Translations under genes and position numbers: made by a program | DNA from: Noviluteimonas lactosilytica | GTDB lineage: Bacteria > Pseudomonadota > Gammaproteobacteria > Xanthomonadales > Xanthomonadaceae | Assembly (NCBI RefSeq): GCF_020866925.1 | Contig: NZ_JAJGAK010000001.1 | Span: 248,001-312,000, forward strand | DNA length: 64,000 bases | Reading direction: 5' to 3' | Shown: piece after piece, positions 9,492-23,201 of the stretch | How the letters are laid out: every line of letters starts with the position of its first letter | Position numbering within the stretch: position 1 is the stretch's first letter | The notes under the pieces: generated by a model | Told to the model about the DNA's origin: nothing | The model's input: the letters and a program-made list of their open reading frames with translations, nothing else | The model's database searches: none

Positions 9492-12400
9492 TCAACCTCC
9501 CGGTTGCTTCACCGTGATCGTCGCCGGCGCCGCGCGACCCGTGCCGCGCAGTTCCGGCCGATACATGTCTTCCACCAGCGACGGCGGCACCGCGTACGTC
9601 CCCGGCGTCACCGCGCGCACGAGGTAGAACAGGCGCGCGGTGTCGCCCGTCTCGAGCTTGAGCGCGGCGACGTAGCGATCGTCGCGGAACTCTTCGTGGC
9701 GCACTTCCGAGGCGCGGTCGCGGTTGGCGATCTCGATGCCGTCGATCACCACGCCCGCCCACTGCTTCGCATCGCCAAGGTTGAAGTTCTCGATCTCCAG
9801 GCCCGCGGGCAACAGGTCGGTGACCAGCGCATCGGGCATCGACTGCGAAGCCTTCACCGACAGTGCGACGATCAGCGTGTCGCCCTCTTCCAGCGTGCCG
9901 CCGGTCCATGGCTTGCCGTCCGGCAGGTACCAGGCGCGGCGGATGTCGGCGACGCTGGCGTCGGGTTCGGGCGCGTTGCGCGGGATGCCGGCGACTTCGA
10001 AGCTCACGTAGAGTGCTTGCTTGGAGCCGGGAGGCTTCGATGTCGGTTCAAAGCGCAGCGACCCCAACGCGTCGCTCTCGACCACGCGCGCAGTCAGCGG
10101 CACCTTCGCGACATCGGTCGCTTCACCGCCCGACACCCAGCGCCCGTCGACGACCTTGTCCTTGTCGGCCAGCAACGCCTTGCCCAACCGCGCGAGCGCG
10201 ATCTGTTCCTGCGTGCTCAGCCAGAACCAGCGTTCCTTGCGGCGTTCGTCGAGCTCGCGACCGAGGCGGATGCTGCGCGCATCGTGCTCGGGCTTCGCGA
10301 GTTTGCGCTCGTGCACCAGTGCGATCATCAGCGCGTCGTCACGGATGCGCGTGCCGTAGTCGCCGAGCCAGGCCGGGCGATTCTGTTCCTCGTGCGCGAA
10401 GCCTTCGGCGATCGCCTTCGCGCCGCGGCGGCGATCGCCTTGCAGCGTCAGCGCGAGGCCGAGTCGCACCAGCGGCAAGCCGGTGAGGCTGACGCCGCGT
10501 TCGTTGTCGTACAACGCGCGCAGCGTGCCGAGCGGCGCGCGATTGACGCGCGCGAGCACGTAGCCCGCGTGGGCCTGGTAGGCCAGGCGCAGGTGCATGC
10601 GCTCGTTGCGACCGTAGAACTGCTGGCCACCCGAGAGCAGGTCTTCGTTGAGCGCCTTCAACGCATTCTGCAGCATCGCATCGGGGACGGCGAAACCAGC
10701 GTCGCGCGCATCGAGCAGGAACTCGACGACATACGGCGTGAGCGTCGGATCGACGTAGTCGTCACTGCCCCACATCGAGAAGTGCCCCGACGGCAACTGC
10801 ATCGACGCCAGGCGCGCGAGCGAGGTGTCGATGCGCGTGCGCCGCTCCTTGTCGCCGAGCGGCTGGACGCCGAGCAACCGCGCGGTGTCGTCGTCTAGCA
10901 CGAGCGTGGCGTACGCCTTGCTCGTCGTCTGTTCGACGCAGCCGTACGGATACTTCAGCACGTCTTCCAGCGCGGCCGCGAACGGGATCGGCGGCAGCGC
11001 GCCGACGACCATGCGCGCGCGCACCGACGACGGCACGAGGCCTTCGGCGAGCGCGGCGTCCAGTGCGATCGGCGATGCATCGTTGCGCACGACGCTCTTC
11101 GTGCGCATCACCTGCGGCCAGGCCGGACGCACCGGCAGGTCGTACCTGCGGTCGACGTCGTACGCGTTGCCCTTCACGCGCACGCGCACCTGCGCGACGC
11201 CGAAGCCCGTCTTCGCCTGCACCGGGAAGGTGAAGGTCTGCTTCGCGTCGGGTGCGAGCGTCGCGCGTTTCGCGCCGCCGGCGATGGACACCGGTCCGAT
11301 GCCGTCGACCTTGATGTCGAACGTGCCCGCCTTGCCGGTGAAGTTCTGCACGTCGAGCGTCACGCTGCTGCGGTCGCCGGGCGCGAGCACGCGCGGCAGG
11401 CTCGCTTCGGCGAGCACGGGCGCGCGCACGAGCGTTTCGGTCGCCTTGCTGCCATAACTTCCGGCGGACCACACGAGCGCGGACACGCGCAGCGTGCCGT
11501 TGAAGTCGGGCACCGCGAGCGGCACGCGCGCGACGCCCTTCGCATCGAGCTTCACCGGTCCGCTGAACAGATCGACCGTCTGCACGCGCGACGTCGGACG
11601 CCGCGCCTGCGGCAGCGCGAGCGGCGCTATGTCGCCGCCGAAGCGGATGCGCGCGGTGCCGCCGTCGAAGCTTTCGATCACGCGGCCATACACGTCGTAC
11701 GCATCCACGCCGAGCCGTCGCTGCGCGAAGAAATGCGCCGACGCATCGGGCACGGGGAAGCGCGTGATGTTGAGGATGCCGATGTCGACCGCGGAGATCG
11801 CGACGTGCGCGGTCTTCCCGGCGAGCGCCGGCGCACTGACGACCACGGCCATCGACTGCTGCGGCCGCATCGACTTCGGCGCGGCGATGCCGACCGCGAC
11901 CGTGCGATCGCGACGATCCATCGCGACATGCGCGATGCCGACCGCGCGCGCCGGCGTCACCTTGCTCTGCGCACTGCCGCCGCGGAAGACGAGCGCGGTG
12001 ACGTACACGTCGTGCCGTTCCCACTCCTTCGTCACCGGGATCTCGAACGTCGCGCCGGGTTTCGCCTCGATGTCCTGCACGTAGAGCATCTTGTCGCTCT
12101 CGACCATCAGCAGGCCTTCGCCTTCGTGCGGCGGAGTGACCGTCACCTTCAACGTGTCGCCGGCGCGGTAGTGCGTCTTGTCGAGCGCGAGCTTGACCTT
12201 GTCGGGGCGCGCGTCGAGGCCGCGGTTCTCGTCGCCCCAACTCCAGCCGGCCTTGAACGGATAGCGCGTGGTGAGTTTCGTCGTCGGGTCGAAGACTTCC
12301 AGGCGATATTCGCCCCACTCCACCGGGAACGACACCCGCACGGCGTCCGTCGCGAGGTCGACATTGCGCGTCTCGACCTGCTTCCAGCGACTGGTGTGCT

Positions 12401-14492
12401 GGTAATCCCAACCGCCGTCGTCGCCCCACGACCAGTGATAGTCGCGCTCTTCGCGCATGAGCGTGACGCGCGCGCCCTGCACCGCGCGCATCGCGCCGTC
12501 GGCGGAGAAGCGCGCCAGTTCGAAGCCCGCGTTCGATTCGCTGTCGGGACCCTCCTTGTCGTCGAACATCGGGCGCACGCCGACCAGCGTTTCCGCCGGC
12601 CACACCACGCGCTTGAGCGTGCGGTTGACGCTGCGGCCGCCGCTCTCGAACACGCTGCCGGTGACGATCGCCGCGATCGGCGACACGGGTTTGGCTTCGG
12701 CGGGTAGCGCGATCGACTGCGTCAACGTGCCATCCGCGCCGAGCGTCGCATCGACGACGTCCTTCGCTTCCTTCGGCAACTCGAGCGTGGGATCGCCGAA
12801 GAACCAGCCTTTGAGCGATTCGATGGGATGTTGCTCGACCGCGACGGCGAGCTTCGCGGTGAAGCGATTGCCCGCGGCCGGCGCGCCATAGAGGTAGGCA
12901 CCGGTCGCCTTGAGTTGCAGCGGTTGGCGCGGCACGAGGCGCGCGGGCGCGTCGAGGTCGAGCTTCATGCGCTCGGGCAGGAATTCCTCGATGCGCAGCG
13001 CCATGCCCTGCACTGCGTCCTTGCTGGCAGGATCGGTGCGGAATTCGACGCGCCAGCGGCCCGTCGGCGCATCGAACGGGATTGCCTGCGCGTGCCGCAC
13101 GTAACCCTGCGCATCGGGTTGCAGGCGGGTTTCCAGCAGCGGTTTGCCGTCGGGTTGCACGTAGCGCAGGAACACCGGCTGCAGCTTCTTGCCCTTCGTC
13201 GCGATCGGCTGGCCGTCCTGGTCGCGCAGCAGCGCGGACACGCGCACCGTTTCGCCGGGGCGATACAGGTCGCGGCCGGACCATGCGAAGACATCGAACC
13301 ACGCCTGTTCGCGACCGGCGACGGCGAACTCGGAGAGATCGAGCGCCGGCTGGTTGAACGGCAGCAGCGACACGTCGTCGCCGTGCGTGGCGACCAGCAC
13401 CTGCGTCGCGTCGAGCTTGTACGGCAGCAACGCGTTGCCATAGCGATCGGTGCTCGCCTTGAGGATCGCGTTGCCCTGCGCGTCGAGCACCTTCAGTTCG
13501 ACCGACGACACCGCCTTGCCGGTCTGCAAGGATGCCGCGTGCACGAACAGGCGCTCCTTGTAGGCGCGCGCATGCAGGCCGAGGTCGCTGACGGTGAAGA
13601 ACGCCGTGTCGTACGTGTCGGTGAGCGTGCCGCTGCGCTTCATCACCGCGAAGTAGAGGCCGGGCTTCTGCAGCTCGGTGATTTCCTGCAGCGGCAGGTA
13701 GGTGAGCACGCGTTCGTTGGTGCGGCCGCCGAGGACGAAGCGGTTCATGTAGACGGGTTCGGCGAGCTTGGTCAGCGGCGTGCGCGAGCGTTCGGCGCCG
13801 CTGTCGTCGTCCCACGAGTACTCGCGTTCCATGTCCCACGTGCCGCGGCGTCCGCCGCGCTGGAACTGGCTGAAGAAGCGCGGCAGTGCGTCGTCGCGCA
13901 CGCGCATGAATTCGACGTCGACTTCGGCGACGTTGATCGACACCACCGGCAAGCCGCGACTTTCGCGCGCCGGCAGCACGCTGCCCTGCGAGGCGAAGCC
14001 GACCACCGGTTCGAGCGGCCCGGTGTGGATGGTGCGGCGGATGTCGTCGGGCAACGTGCGGCCGTCGGCGGCGGTGAGTTTCGCGGGGATCACGACCGTG
14101 TAGTCGCGGTCCGCTTCGACGTGCGGGAAGCGCAGCACGCGGCCTTCGTCTTCGCCGCGATCGTCGAGCACCCAGCTGCCCTTCACGACCGCGCCGTTCT
14201 TGTCGGTCACCGACAACAGCTGGTCGAAGTCCTGGGTGCCGACCAGCGGCCGGGTGAATTCGAGGGCGATGGCGAGCGTGTCGCCCGCCTGGTCGGGATA
14301 GGCCGCAGCCAGTGCGAAGCCCGCGGGCTTCGCCTTGTCGGCGGCGATCTTCTCGCCGCTGACTTCGGGCAACTGCCCGCCGGCGTTCGGCTTGCAGCCC
14401 GACAGCCCAATCAATGACAGGGCGACCACCGTCGTCGCCACCCACATCCGCCACGCACCCCCGACTCCATTCGGACGCGCACACCGTTGCAT
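9492..14492 (-). CDS. yfhM: Bacterial alpha-2-macroglobulin lipoprotein (YfhM type)
   Basis: 1666 residues. The N-terminus has a signal peptide ending in a lipobox (LSGC, acylated Cys33). MG-type beta domains fill most of the protein. The thioester bait motif CVEQ is present at Cys1185-Gln1188 (KYPYGCVEQTTSKAY), followed by the alpha-helical TED region and a C-terminal receptor-like domain. Family knowledge: these lipoproteins trap proteases in the periplasm and work with PBP1C in cell-wall repair after damage. It lies directly upstream of pbpC in the same operon. Start ATG at 14492; an internal ATG at 14447 would still leave a signal peptide. Confidence 0.94.
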   Translation of the reverse strand: MQRCARPNGVGGAWRMWVATTVVALSLIGLSGCKPNAGGQLPEVSGEKIAADKAKPAGFALAAAYPDQAGDTLAIALEFTRPLVGTQDFDQLLSVTDKNGAVVKGSWVLDDRGEDEGRVLRFPHVEADRDYTVVIPAKLTAADGRTLPDDIRRTIHTGPLEPVVGFASQGSVLPARESRGLPVVSINVAEVDVEFMRVRDDALPRFFSQFQRGGRRGTWDMEREYSWDDDSGAERSRTPLTKLAEPVYMNRFVLGGRTNERVLTYLPLQEITELQKPGLYFAVMKRSGTLTDTYDTAFFTVSDLGLHARAYKERLFVHAASLQTGKAVSSVELKVLDAQGNAILKASTDRYGNALLPYKLDATQVLVATHGDDVSLLPFNQPALDLSEFAVAGREQAWFDVFAWSGRDLYRPGETVRVSALLRDQDGQPIATKGKKLQPVFLRYVQPDGKPLLETRLQPDAQGYVRHAQAIPFDAPTGRWRVEFRTDPASKDAVQGMALRIEEFLPERMKLDLDAPARLVPRQPLQLKATGAYLYGAPAAGNRFTAKLAVAVEQHPIESLKGWFFGDPTLELPKEAKDVVDATLGADGTLTQSIALPAEAKPVSPIAAIVTGSVFESGGRSVNRTLKRVVWPAETLVGVRPMFDDKEGPDSESNAGFELARFSADGAMRAVQGARVTLMREERDYHWSWGDDGGWDYQHTSRWKQVETRNVDLATDAVRVSFPVEWGEYRLEVFDPTTKLTTRYPFKAGWSWGDENRGLDARPDKVKLALDKTHYRAGDTLKVTVTPPHEGEGLLMVESDKMLYVQDIEAKPGATFEIPVTKEWERHDVYVTALVFRGGSAQSKVTPARAVGIAHVAMDRRDRTVAVGIAAPKSMRPQQSMAVVVSAPALAGKTAHVAISAVDIGILNITRFPVPDASAHFFAQRRLGVDAYDVYGRVIESFDGGTARIRFGGDIAPLALPQARRPTSRVQTVDLFSGPVKLDAKGVARVPLAVPDFNGTLRVSALVWSAGSYGSKATETLVRAPVLAEASLPRVLAPGDRSSVTLDVQNFTGKAGTFDIKVDGIGPVSIAGGAKRATLAPDAKQTFTFPVQAKTGFGVAQVRVRVKGNAYDVDRRYDLPVRPAWPQVMRTKSVVRNDASPIALDAALAEGLVPSSVRARMVVGALPPIPFAAALEDVLKYPYGCVEQTTSKAYATLVLDDDTARLLGVQPLGDKERRTRIDTSLARLASMQLPSGHFSMWGSDDYVDPTLTPYVVEFLLDARDAGFAVPDAMLQNALKALNEDLLSGGQQFYGRNERMHLRLAYQAHAGYVLARVNRAPLGTLRALYDNERGVSLTGLPLVRLGLALTLQGDRRRGAKAIAEGFAHEEQNRPAWLGDYGTRIRDDALMIALVHERKLAKPEHDARSIRLGRELDERRKERWFWLSTQEQIALARLGKALLADKDKVVDGRWVSGGEATDVAKVPLTARVVESDALGSLRFEPTSKPPGSKQALYVSFEVAGIPRNAPEPDASVADIRRAWYLPDGKPWTGGTLEEGDTLIVALSVKASQSMPDALVTDLLPAGLEIENFNLGDAKQWAGVVIDGIEIANRDRASEVRHEEFRDDRYVAALKLETGDTARLFYLVRAVTPGTYAVPPSLVEDMYRPELRGTGRAAPATITVKQPGG

Positions 14493-14563
14493 TGTCGTAC
14501 CCCTGGTTGTTGGTCCCGCACGAACAGCTTCCGTCACATCCTCGCCGATCCGTGCGCCGGATA

Positions 14564-14593
14564 CGACAACGCCGCCCGGAGGCGGCGTCGTCG
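14564..14593 (-). terminator. Strong GC hairpin after gyrA
   Basis: 13-bp arms CGACAACGCCGCC and GGCGGCGTCGTCG (one wobble) around a CGGA loop, 24 bp after the gyrA stop and before the alpha-2-macroglobulin gene. There is no T-tract on the minus strand, so it may attenuate or stabilise the 3' end rather than act as a classical intrinsic terminator. Confidence 0.5.
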
Positions 14594-14616
14594 GGTGCTC
14601 GGGCGCACTCGCGCGA

Positions 14617-17238
<2,622 letters not shown>

Positions 17239-17347
17239 TCGGTGGGCTTTTTCTAAGGAATGCGCAAGGCCGGAATTCTAGCACGGCGCGGCCTTGTGAA
17301 CGCGCTGGATTCCCGGCGAGATTCAGGGACTTAGGTGTGAAGCAGGC

Positions 17348-17488
17348 GCGGGAAACGGGAAACGGGAAACGGGAGGGGGAAGTCCGCCGCGAGCGCAGTT
17401 TCGACAAGCCGAAGGCCGGTCTTCGGCGCATCGAAAGCCACCGCCCCGACGTGCGCTTCCCTCCCGTTTCCCGTTTCCCGTTTCCCGC
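17348..17488. repeat. Inverted GGGAAAC / GTTTCCC heptamer element
   Basis: Perfect 28-bp inverted repeat. The left arm at 17348-17375 is three and a half GGGAAAC heptamers; the right arm at 17461-17488 is the exact reverse complement. They enclose an 85-bp GC-rich core. The element fills most of the 259-bp gap between gyrA (its promoter side) and the mtnA stop. A related element lies at 45623-45797. It could form a long hairpin in RNA or DNA; whether it ends mtnA transcripts or affects gyrA is unknown. Confidence 0.85.
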
Positions 17489-17497
17489 TTTTCGGCG

Positions 17498-18550
17498 TTA
17501 GCCGAACGCGGCCCGCATCGTCGCCTCGTCAGGCCGGCGAATGACGCCCCGCTCGGTAACGATCGCATCGATCAACGCGTGCGGGGTCACGTCGAACACC
17601 GGGTTCCAGGCGCCGATGCCTTCGGCCACCGTGCGGCTGCCGCCGACGGCGTGGAGTTCGGCCGGATCGCGTTCCTCGATTTCGATCATCTCGCCGCTCG
17701 GCGTGGCCATGTCGACCGTCGAGGACGGCGCGACGACCATGAAGCCGACGCCGTGGTGGCGTGCGGCGATCGCGAGCTGGTAGGTGCCGATCTTGTTGGC
17801 GGTATCGCCGTTGGCGCAGATGCGGTCGGCGCCGACCACCACCCATTGCACCTTCCCCGACTTCATCAGGTGCGAGGCGGCGGAGTCGGCGATCAGGGTG
17901 GCGTCGATGCCGTCCTGTTGCAGTTCCCACACCGTGAGGCGCGCGCCTTGCAGCCACGGGCGGGTCTCGCCGGCGAACACCTGGTCGATGCGGCCCTGCG
18001 CGACGCCCGCGCGGATCACGCCGAGCGCGGTGCCGAAGCCCGCCGTCGCGAGCGACCCGGTGTTGCAATGGGTCAGCACGCCGCTGCCCGGTTCGATCAG
18101 CGATGCGCCGAGCGAGCCCATGCGGCGATTGGCCGCGAGGTCTTCGGTGTCGATCGCCTGCGCTTCGCGTTCGAGCGCGGCGCGCCAGTCGTGGCCGGCG
18201 CGCGCGAGCGCGGCGCGCATGCGCGCCAGTGCCCACGCAAGGTTGACCGCGGTCGGACGCGCGGCGTTGAGGCGTTGCAGCGCGGGTTCGAGTTTCGTCG
18301 CGGCGTCGATGGCGTCGTTCGCCTCGATCGCGCGTTCGGCGAGCACCACGCCCCACGCCGCGGCGATGCCGATCGCGGGCGCGCCGCGCACCGCGAGTGC
18401 GTGGATCGCGGCGGCGACTTCGTCGCTCGTGGTGCAGGTCAGGTAGTCGGTCTCGAACGGCAGCTTGCGCTGGTCGAGCAGTTCGAGCGCTTCGCCGGTC
18501 CAGCGGATCGGGCGAACGTGGTCGTAACGCGCGTAGTCGAAGTCATCCAT
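17498..18550 (-). CDS. mtnA: Methylthioribose-1-phosphate isomerase
   Basis: 350 residues. It converts 5-methylthioribose 1-phosphate to methylthioribulose 1-phosphate in methionine salvage. The fold belongs to the eIF2B-alpha family. Catalytic Cys162 is seen in [18 protein letters not shown] and Asp242 in VVVGADRI, matching the known catalytic pair. The [13 protein letters not shown] loop near 55-67 is also typical. Start ATG at 18550. It stands alone on the minus strand downstream of the DUF3011 gene (22 bp gap); later salvage steps may use the aminotransferase and omega-amidase encoded at 48-50 kb. mtnBCD are not in the window. Confidence 0.95.
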   Translation of the reverse strand: MDDFDYARYDHVRPIRWTGEALELLDQRKLPFETDYLTCTTSDEVAAAIHALAVRGAPAIGIAAAWGVVLAERAIEANDAIDAATKLEPALQRLNAARPTAVNLAWALARMRAALARAGHDWRAALEREAQAIDTEDLAANRRMGSLGASLIEPGSGVLTHCNTGSLATAGFGTALGVIRAGVAQGRIDQVFAGETRPWLQGARLTVWELQQDGIDATLIADSAASHLMKSGKVQWVVVGADRICANGDTANKIGTYQLAIAARHHGVGFMVVAPSSTVDMATPSGEMIEIEERDPAELHAVGGSRTVAEGIGAWNPVFDVTPHALIDAIVTERGVIRRPDEATMRAAFG

Positions 18551-18572
18551 TGAGGGAGTTTAATCCCCTGCC

Positions 18573-19286
18573 TCACCACACCGTGAACTCGGCGCGGCAG
18601 CCGCGGCTGACCCACACACCGCGCTGGTCCCAGCCCCAGCTGTGGCCTTGCACGCACGGCGACTTCGAAAGTTGCCTGGTCAGCTCCGCGCCCTTCCACA
18701 CGCCGATTTCGCAACGACGTTCGCGGCCGCGGTCGGACTCGCATCGCACCTGTTGCGGGCCGAGCTCCGCCGAGACGCTCGGTGCGTGGCCCGCGCCGAT
18801 CTGGAATTCCGCGCGACACCCCTGCGACACCCACACGCTCTTGCGGTCGTAACCCCACGTGCTGTGCTGGATGCACTGGCTCTTGGACAACTGGCGGATC
18901 AACTGCACGCCGCCCAGTGTTTCCGTCGCGCAATGGCGGCGACCGCCGCTGCCGGATTCGCACTTGATGTAACGCGGACCGGGCGGGCCGCCTTCGCCGA
19001 GCGCGAAGTCCGCGCGACATCCGGCCTTGACCCAGATCTCGCCTTCGCGCACGCCCCAGGTTTCGCCTTCGACGCACGGACTGCGCGACAACTGGCGCGT
19101 CAGTCGCGCACCGCCGCGTACGTCGGCCGGGCAAGAGCGCTGGCGACCCTTGTCGGATTCGCAACGCAGGTGCGTCTTGTCGTTGGCCGGTGCAGGTTCC
19201 GCGGCGCGCTGCTGCTCATCGGCCGCCGTGGCAGGCGCCACGGCGACGAAGCCGGCGAGCAGGACGCTGGTGGCGCTGGAACGCAT
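18573..19286 (-). CDS. Secreted DUF3011 protein with three tandem repeats
   Basis: 237 residues with an N-terminal signal peptide (MRSSATSVLLAGFVAVAPATA, cleavage after ATA). The mature part is three copies of a roughly 60-residue unit (about 40-98, 107-160 and 180-237). Each has CES..GR..xC, a G..L.RQLS.S.C core, a WG turn and ends W V..GCRA.F. Each unit carries four cysteines, suggesting two disulphides per repeat and export to the periplasm or outside. The pattern is DUF3011, a family common in Xanthomonads without known function. RBS GAGGAA lies just before the ATG at 19286. 78 bp separate it from epmA. Confidence 0.85.
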   Translation of the reverse strand: MRSSATSVLLAGFVAVAPATAADEQQRAAEPAPANDKTHLRCESDKGRQRSCPADVRGGARLTRQLSRSPCVEGETWGVREGEIWVKAGCRADFALGEGGPPGPRYIKCESGSGGRRHCATETLGGVQLIRQLSKSQCIQHSTWGYDRKSVWVSQGCRAEFQIGAGHAPSVSAELGPQQVRCESDRGRERRCEIGVWKGAELTRQLSKSPCVQGHSWGWDQRGVWVSRGCRAEFTVW

Positions 19287-19364
19287 CGACGACTTCCTCT
19301 GATTCCTGTGCGCACTGTCCCGGTCGCTGAATGCGGGGTCAAGCCTACGTTGGACCCGGCGATG

Positions 19365-20324
19365 TCACGCCCGCGCGAAATCGAAGGCGAGCACGTCGCC
19401 GATCCGTTGCGTACCGACCATCGCCATCATGAGCCGATCCACGCCGAGCGCAACTCCCGCGCAGTCGGGAAGTCCGCGTTCCAGCGCCGCCAGCAGCGCG
19501 TCGTCGATCGGCGGCGCTGCGTGGCCGCGCGCAATGCGCACGGCACGGTCGCGTTCGAAGCGCGCACGCTGTTCGTGTGCATCGCGCAACTCGTGGTAGC
19601 CATTGGCGAGTTCGAGCGGACCGAGGAACACCTCGAAGCGTTCCGCGACCGGCGGGTCGCCCGGGCGGATGCGCGCGAGCGCGCATTGCGACGCCGGGTA
19701 GTCGTGGACGATGTGCACCGTGCCGGCGTCGAACGCCGGTTGCAGGCGATGCGTGATCACGAGATCCAGCCAGTCGTCGCGCACCAGGCCTTCCGGATCG
19801 ATGACCACGTCGCCGAGCGCGTTGCGCAGGGTCTCCTCGCTCGCCTCGAACGGGTCGATGCCGAGCCGCGTGCGGAACAGATCGCGATACGACAGGTCGA
19901 CGACGTCGACGTCGCGATTGACCAACGCGAGCGCCGCGCGAATCACTTCGACCGTTTCGCGCGCGAGCCAGTGGTGATCGCGACCGACGCGATACCACTC
20001 GAGCATCGTGAACTCGGGGTTGTGGCGACCGCCCGCCTCGCCGTCGCGGAACACGCGCCCGAGTTCGTAGCAATCGCCCAGGCCTTCGGCGAGCAGGCGC
20101 TTGAGCGGATATTCGGGCGAAGTGCGCAGCCAGCGCGTGCGCGGTGCGCCGTCGGTGCGACCGGAGAATTCGAGCGAGAACGAGGCGATGTTGGGGTCGG
20201 TGTTGCCCGCGCGCGAAAGCACGGGTGTTTCGACTTCCAGCACGTTGCGCTCAGCGAAGAACAACCGCAGGGTCGCGTACAGGCTCGCGCGCAGGCGCAT
20301 GGCTTCAAAGCGCGGGTTGCTCAT
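19365..20324 (-). CDS. epmA: EF-P lysine ligase (EpmA/GenX/PoxA)
   Basis: 319 residues, the usual length of this stand-alone class II aminoacyl-tRNA-synthetase-like enzyme that attaches beta-lysine to elongation factor P. Motif 2 is seen in GRVFRDGEAGGRHNPEFTML, motif 3 in GVALGVDRLMMAMVG. No anticodon-binding domain is present, which separates it from LysRS. Start ATG at 20324 (MSNPRFEAMRLRASLYATL). The gene follows ligA by 25 bp. Confidence 0.95.
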   Translation of the reverse strand: MSNPRFEAMRLRASLYATLRLFFAERNVLEVETPVLSRAGNTDPNIASFSLEFSGRTDGAPRTRWLRTSPEYPLKRLLAEGLGDCYELGRVFRDGEAGGRHNPEFTMLEWYRVGRDHHWLARETVEVIRAALALVNRDVDVVDLSYRDLFRTRLGIDPFEASEETLRNALGDVVIDPEGLVRDDWLDLVITHRLQPAFDAGTVHIVHDYPASQCALARIRPGDPPVAERFEVFLGPLELANGYHELRDAHEQRARFERDRAVRIARGHAAPPIDDALLAALERGLPDCAGVALGVDRLMMAMVGTQRIGDVLAFDFARA

Positions 20325-20349
20325 TGCGCGAGGTTCATTGGGCAACGTG

Positions 20350-22464
<2,115 letters not shown>

Positions 22465-23184
22465 TTACCAGCGTGCAGGCTTGGTAAGCGGCGGCGCTTC
22501 GTGCTGGCGATCGTACGCACGCAACTCGTCGCGGATATGCGCGATGCGCTGGCGACCCAATGCGTTACGCGACTCGTCGAGCACCATGCCGTCGAGCAGC
22601 TCGGCCATGCGCTGCGCGGTCGGCAGCATCTTTTCCCACGCCTCGAGCGCGGTCATCGGCGCGGGCAGCGTCAGGAAGAAGGCGATCGCGGGCGTTTCGA
22701 GTTCCTGGATCGTCGCCATGTCGAAGCTGCCGGGCTTCATGATGTTGGCCACGGAGAACACCGGGCCGCGCTCGGGGTGGCCTTCGACGAGGCGGTGGAA
22801 GATCTGCATGTGGCCGTACGCGAGGCCGGCCTTCTCGGCGGCGACGACGATGTCGGGGCCGAGCAGCTTTTCGCCCGATCGCGCGGCGACGTACAGCGTC
22901 ACGATCTTCTCGAACGAAGCGTCGCCGCGGCGGCCGACGTCGTTGAGTTCGTTGCGTGCGCCGAGGTCGAGTTCGGACTGCTCCGTCGCTTCGCCGGCGA
23001 GCTCGCTCTCGAGCTGTGCGCCGAGCGTGGGTTCGATGCGTTCGCCTTCCGGCCGGCCGTGATCGGTACCGCCCGCGACCCGACGGCCCTGCCCCGGCTT
23101 GCGCGGGCGACCGAAGAAATAGATCGCGGCGATCAGCAGGACGCCCGCGATGCCGATTCCGATGCGAAGCAAAGTCGAATCCAT
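22465..23184 (-). CDS. zipA: Cell division protein ZipA
   Basis: 239 residues. A single N-terminal TM helix (about 5-25, LRIGIGIAGVLLIAAIYFF) is followed by a charged linker rich in Arg, Gly and Glu, then the globular FtsZ-binding domain (about 95-235; IVTLYVAAR, GLAYGHMQIFHR, VFSVANIMKPGSFD). It anchors and bundles FtsZ. The linker is short compared with the Escherichia coli protein (328 residues). It lies between smc and ligA with 17 and 30 bp gaps, as in other gamma-proteobacteria. Confidence 0.93.
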   Translation of the reverse strand: MDSTLLRIGIGIAGVLLIAAIYFFGRPRKPGQGRRVAGGTDHGRPEGERIEPTLGAQLESELAGEATEQSELDLGARNELNDVGRRGDASFEKIVTLYVAARSGEKLLGPDIVVAAEKAGLAYGHMQIFHRLVEGHPERGPVFSVANIMKPGSFDMATIQELETPAIAFFLTLPAPMTALEAWEKMLPTAQRMAELLDGMVLDESRNALGRQRIAHIRDELRAYDRQHEAPPLTKPARW

Positions 23185-23201
23185 CGCTCAGGCTCCCTTG
23201 G

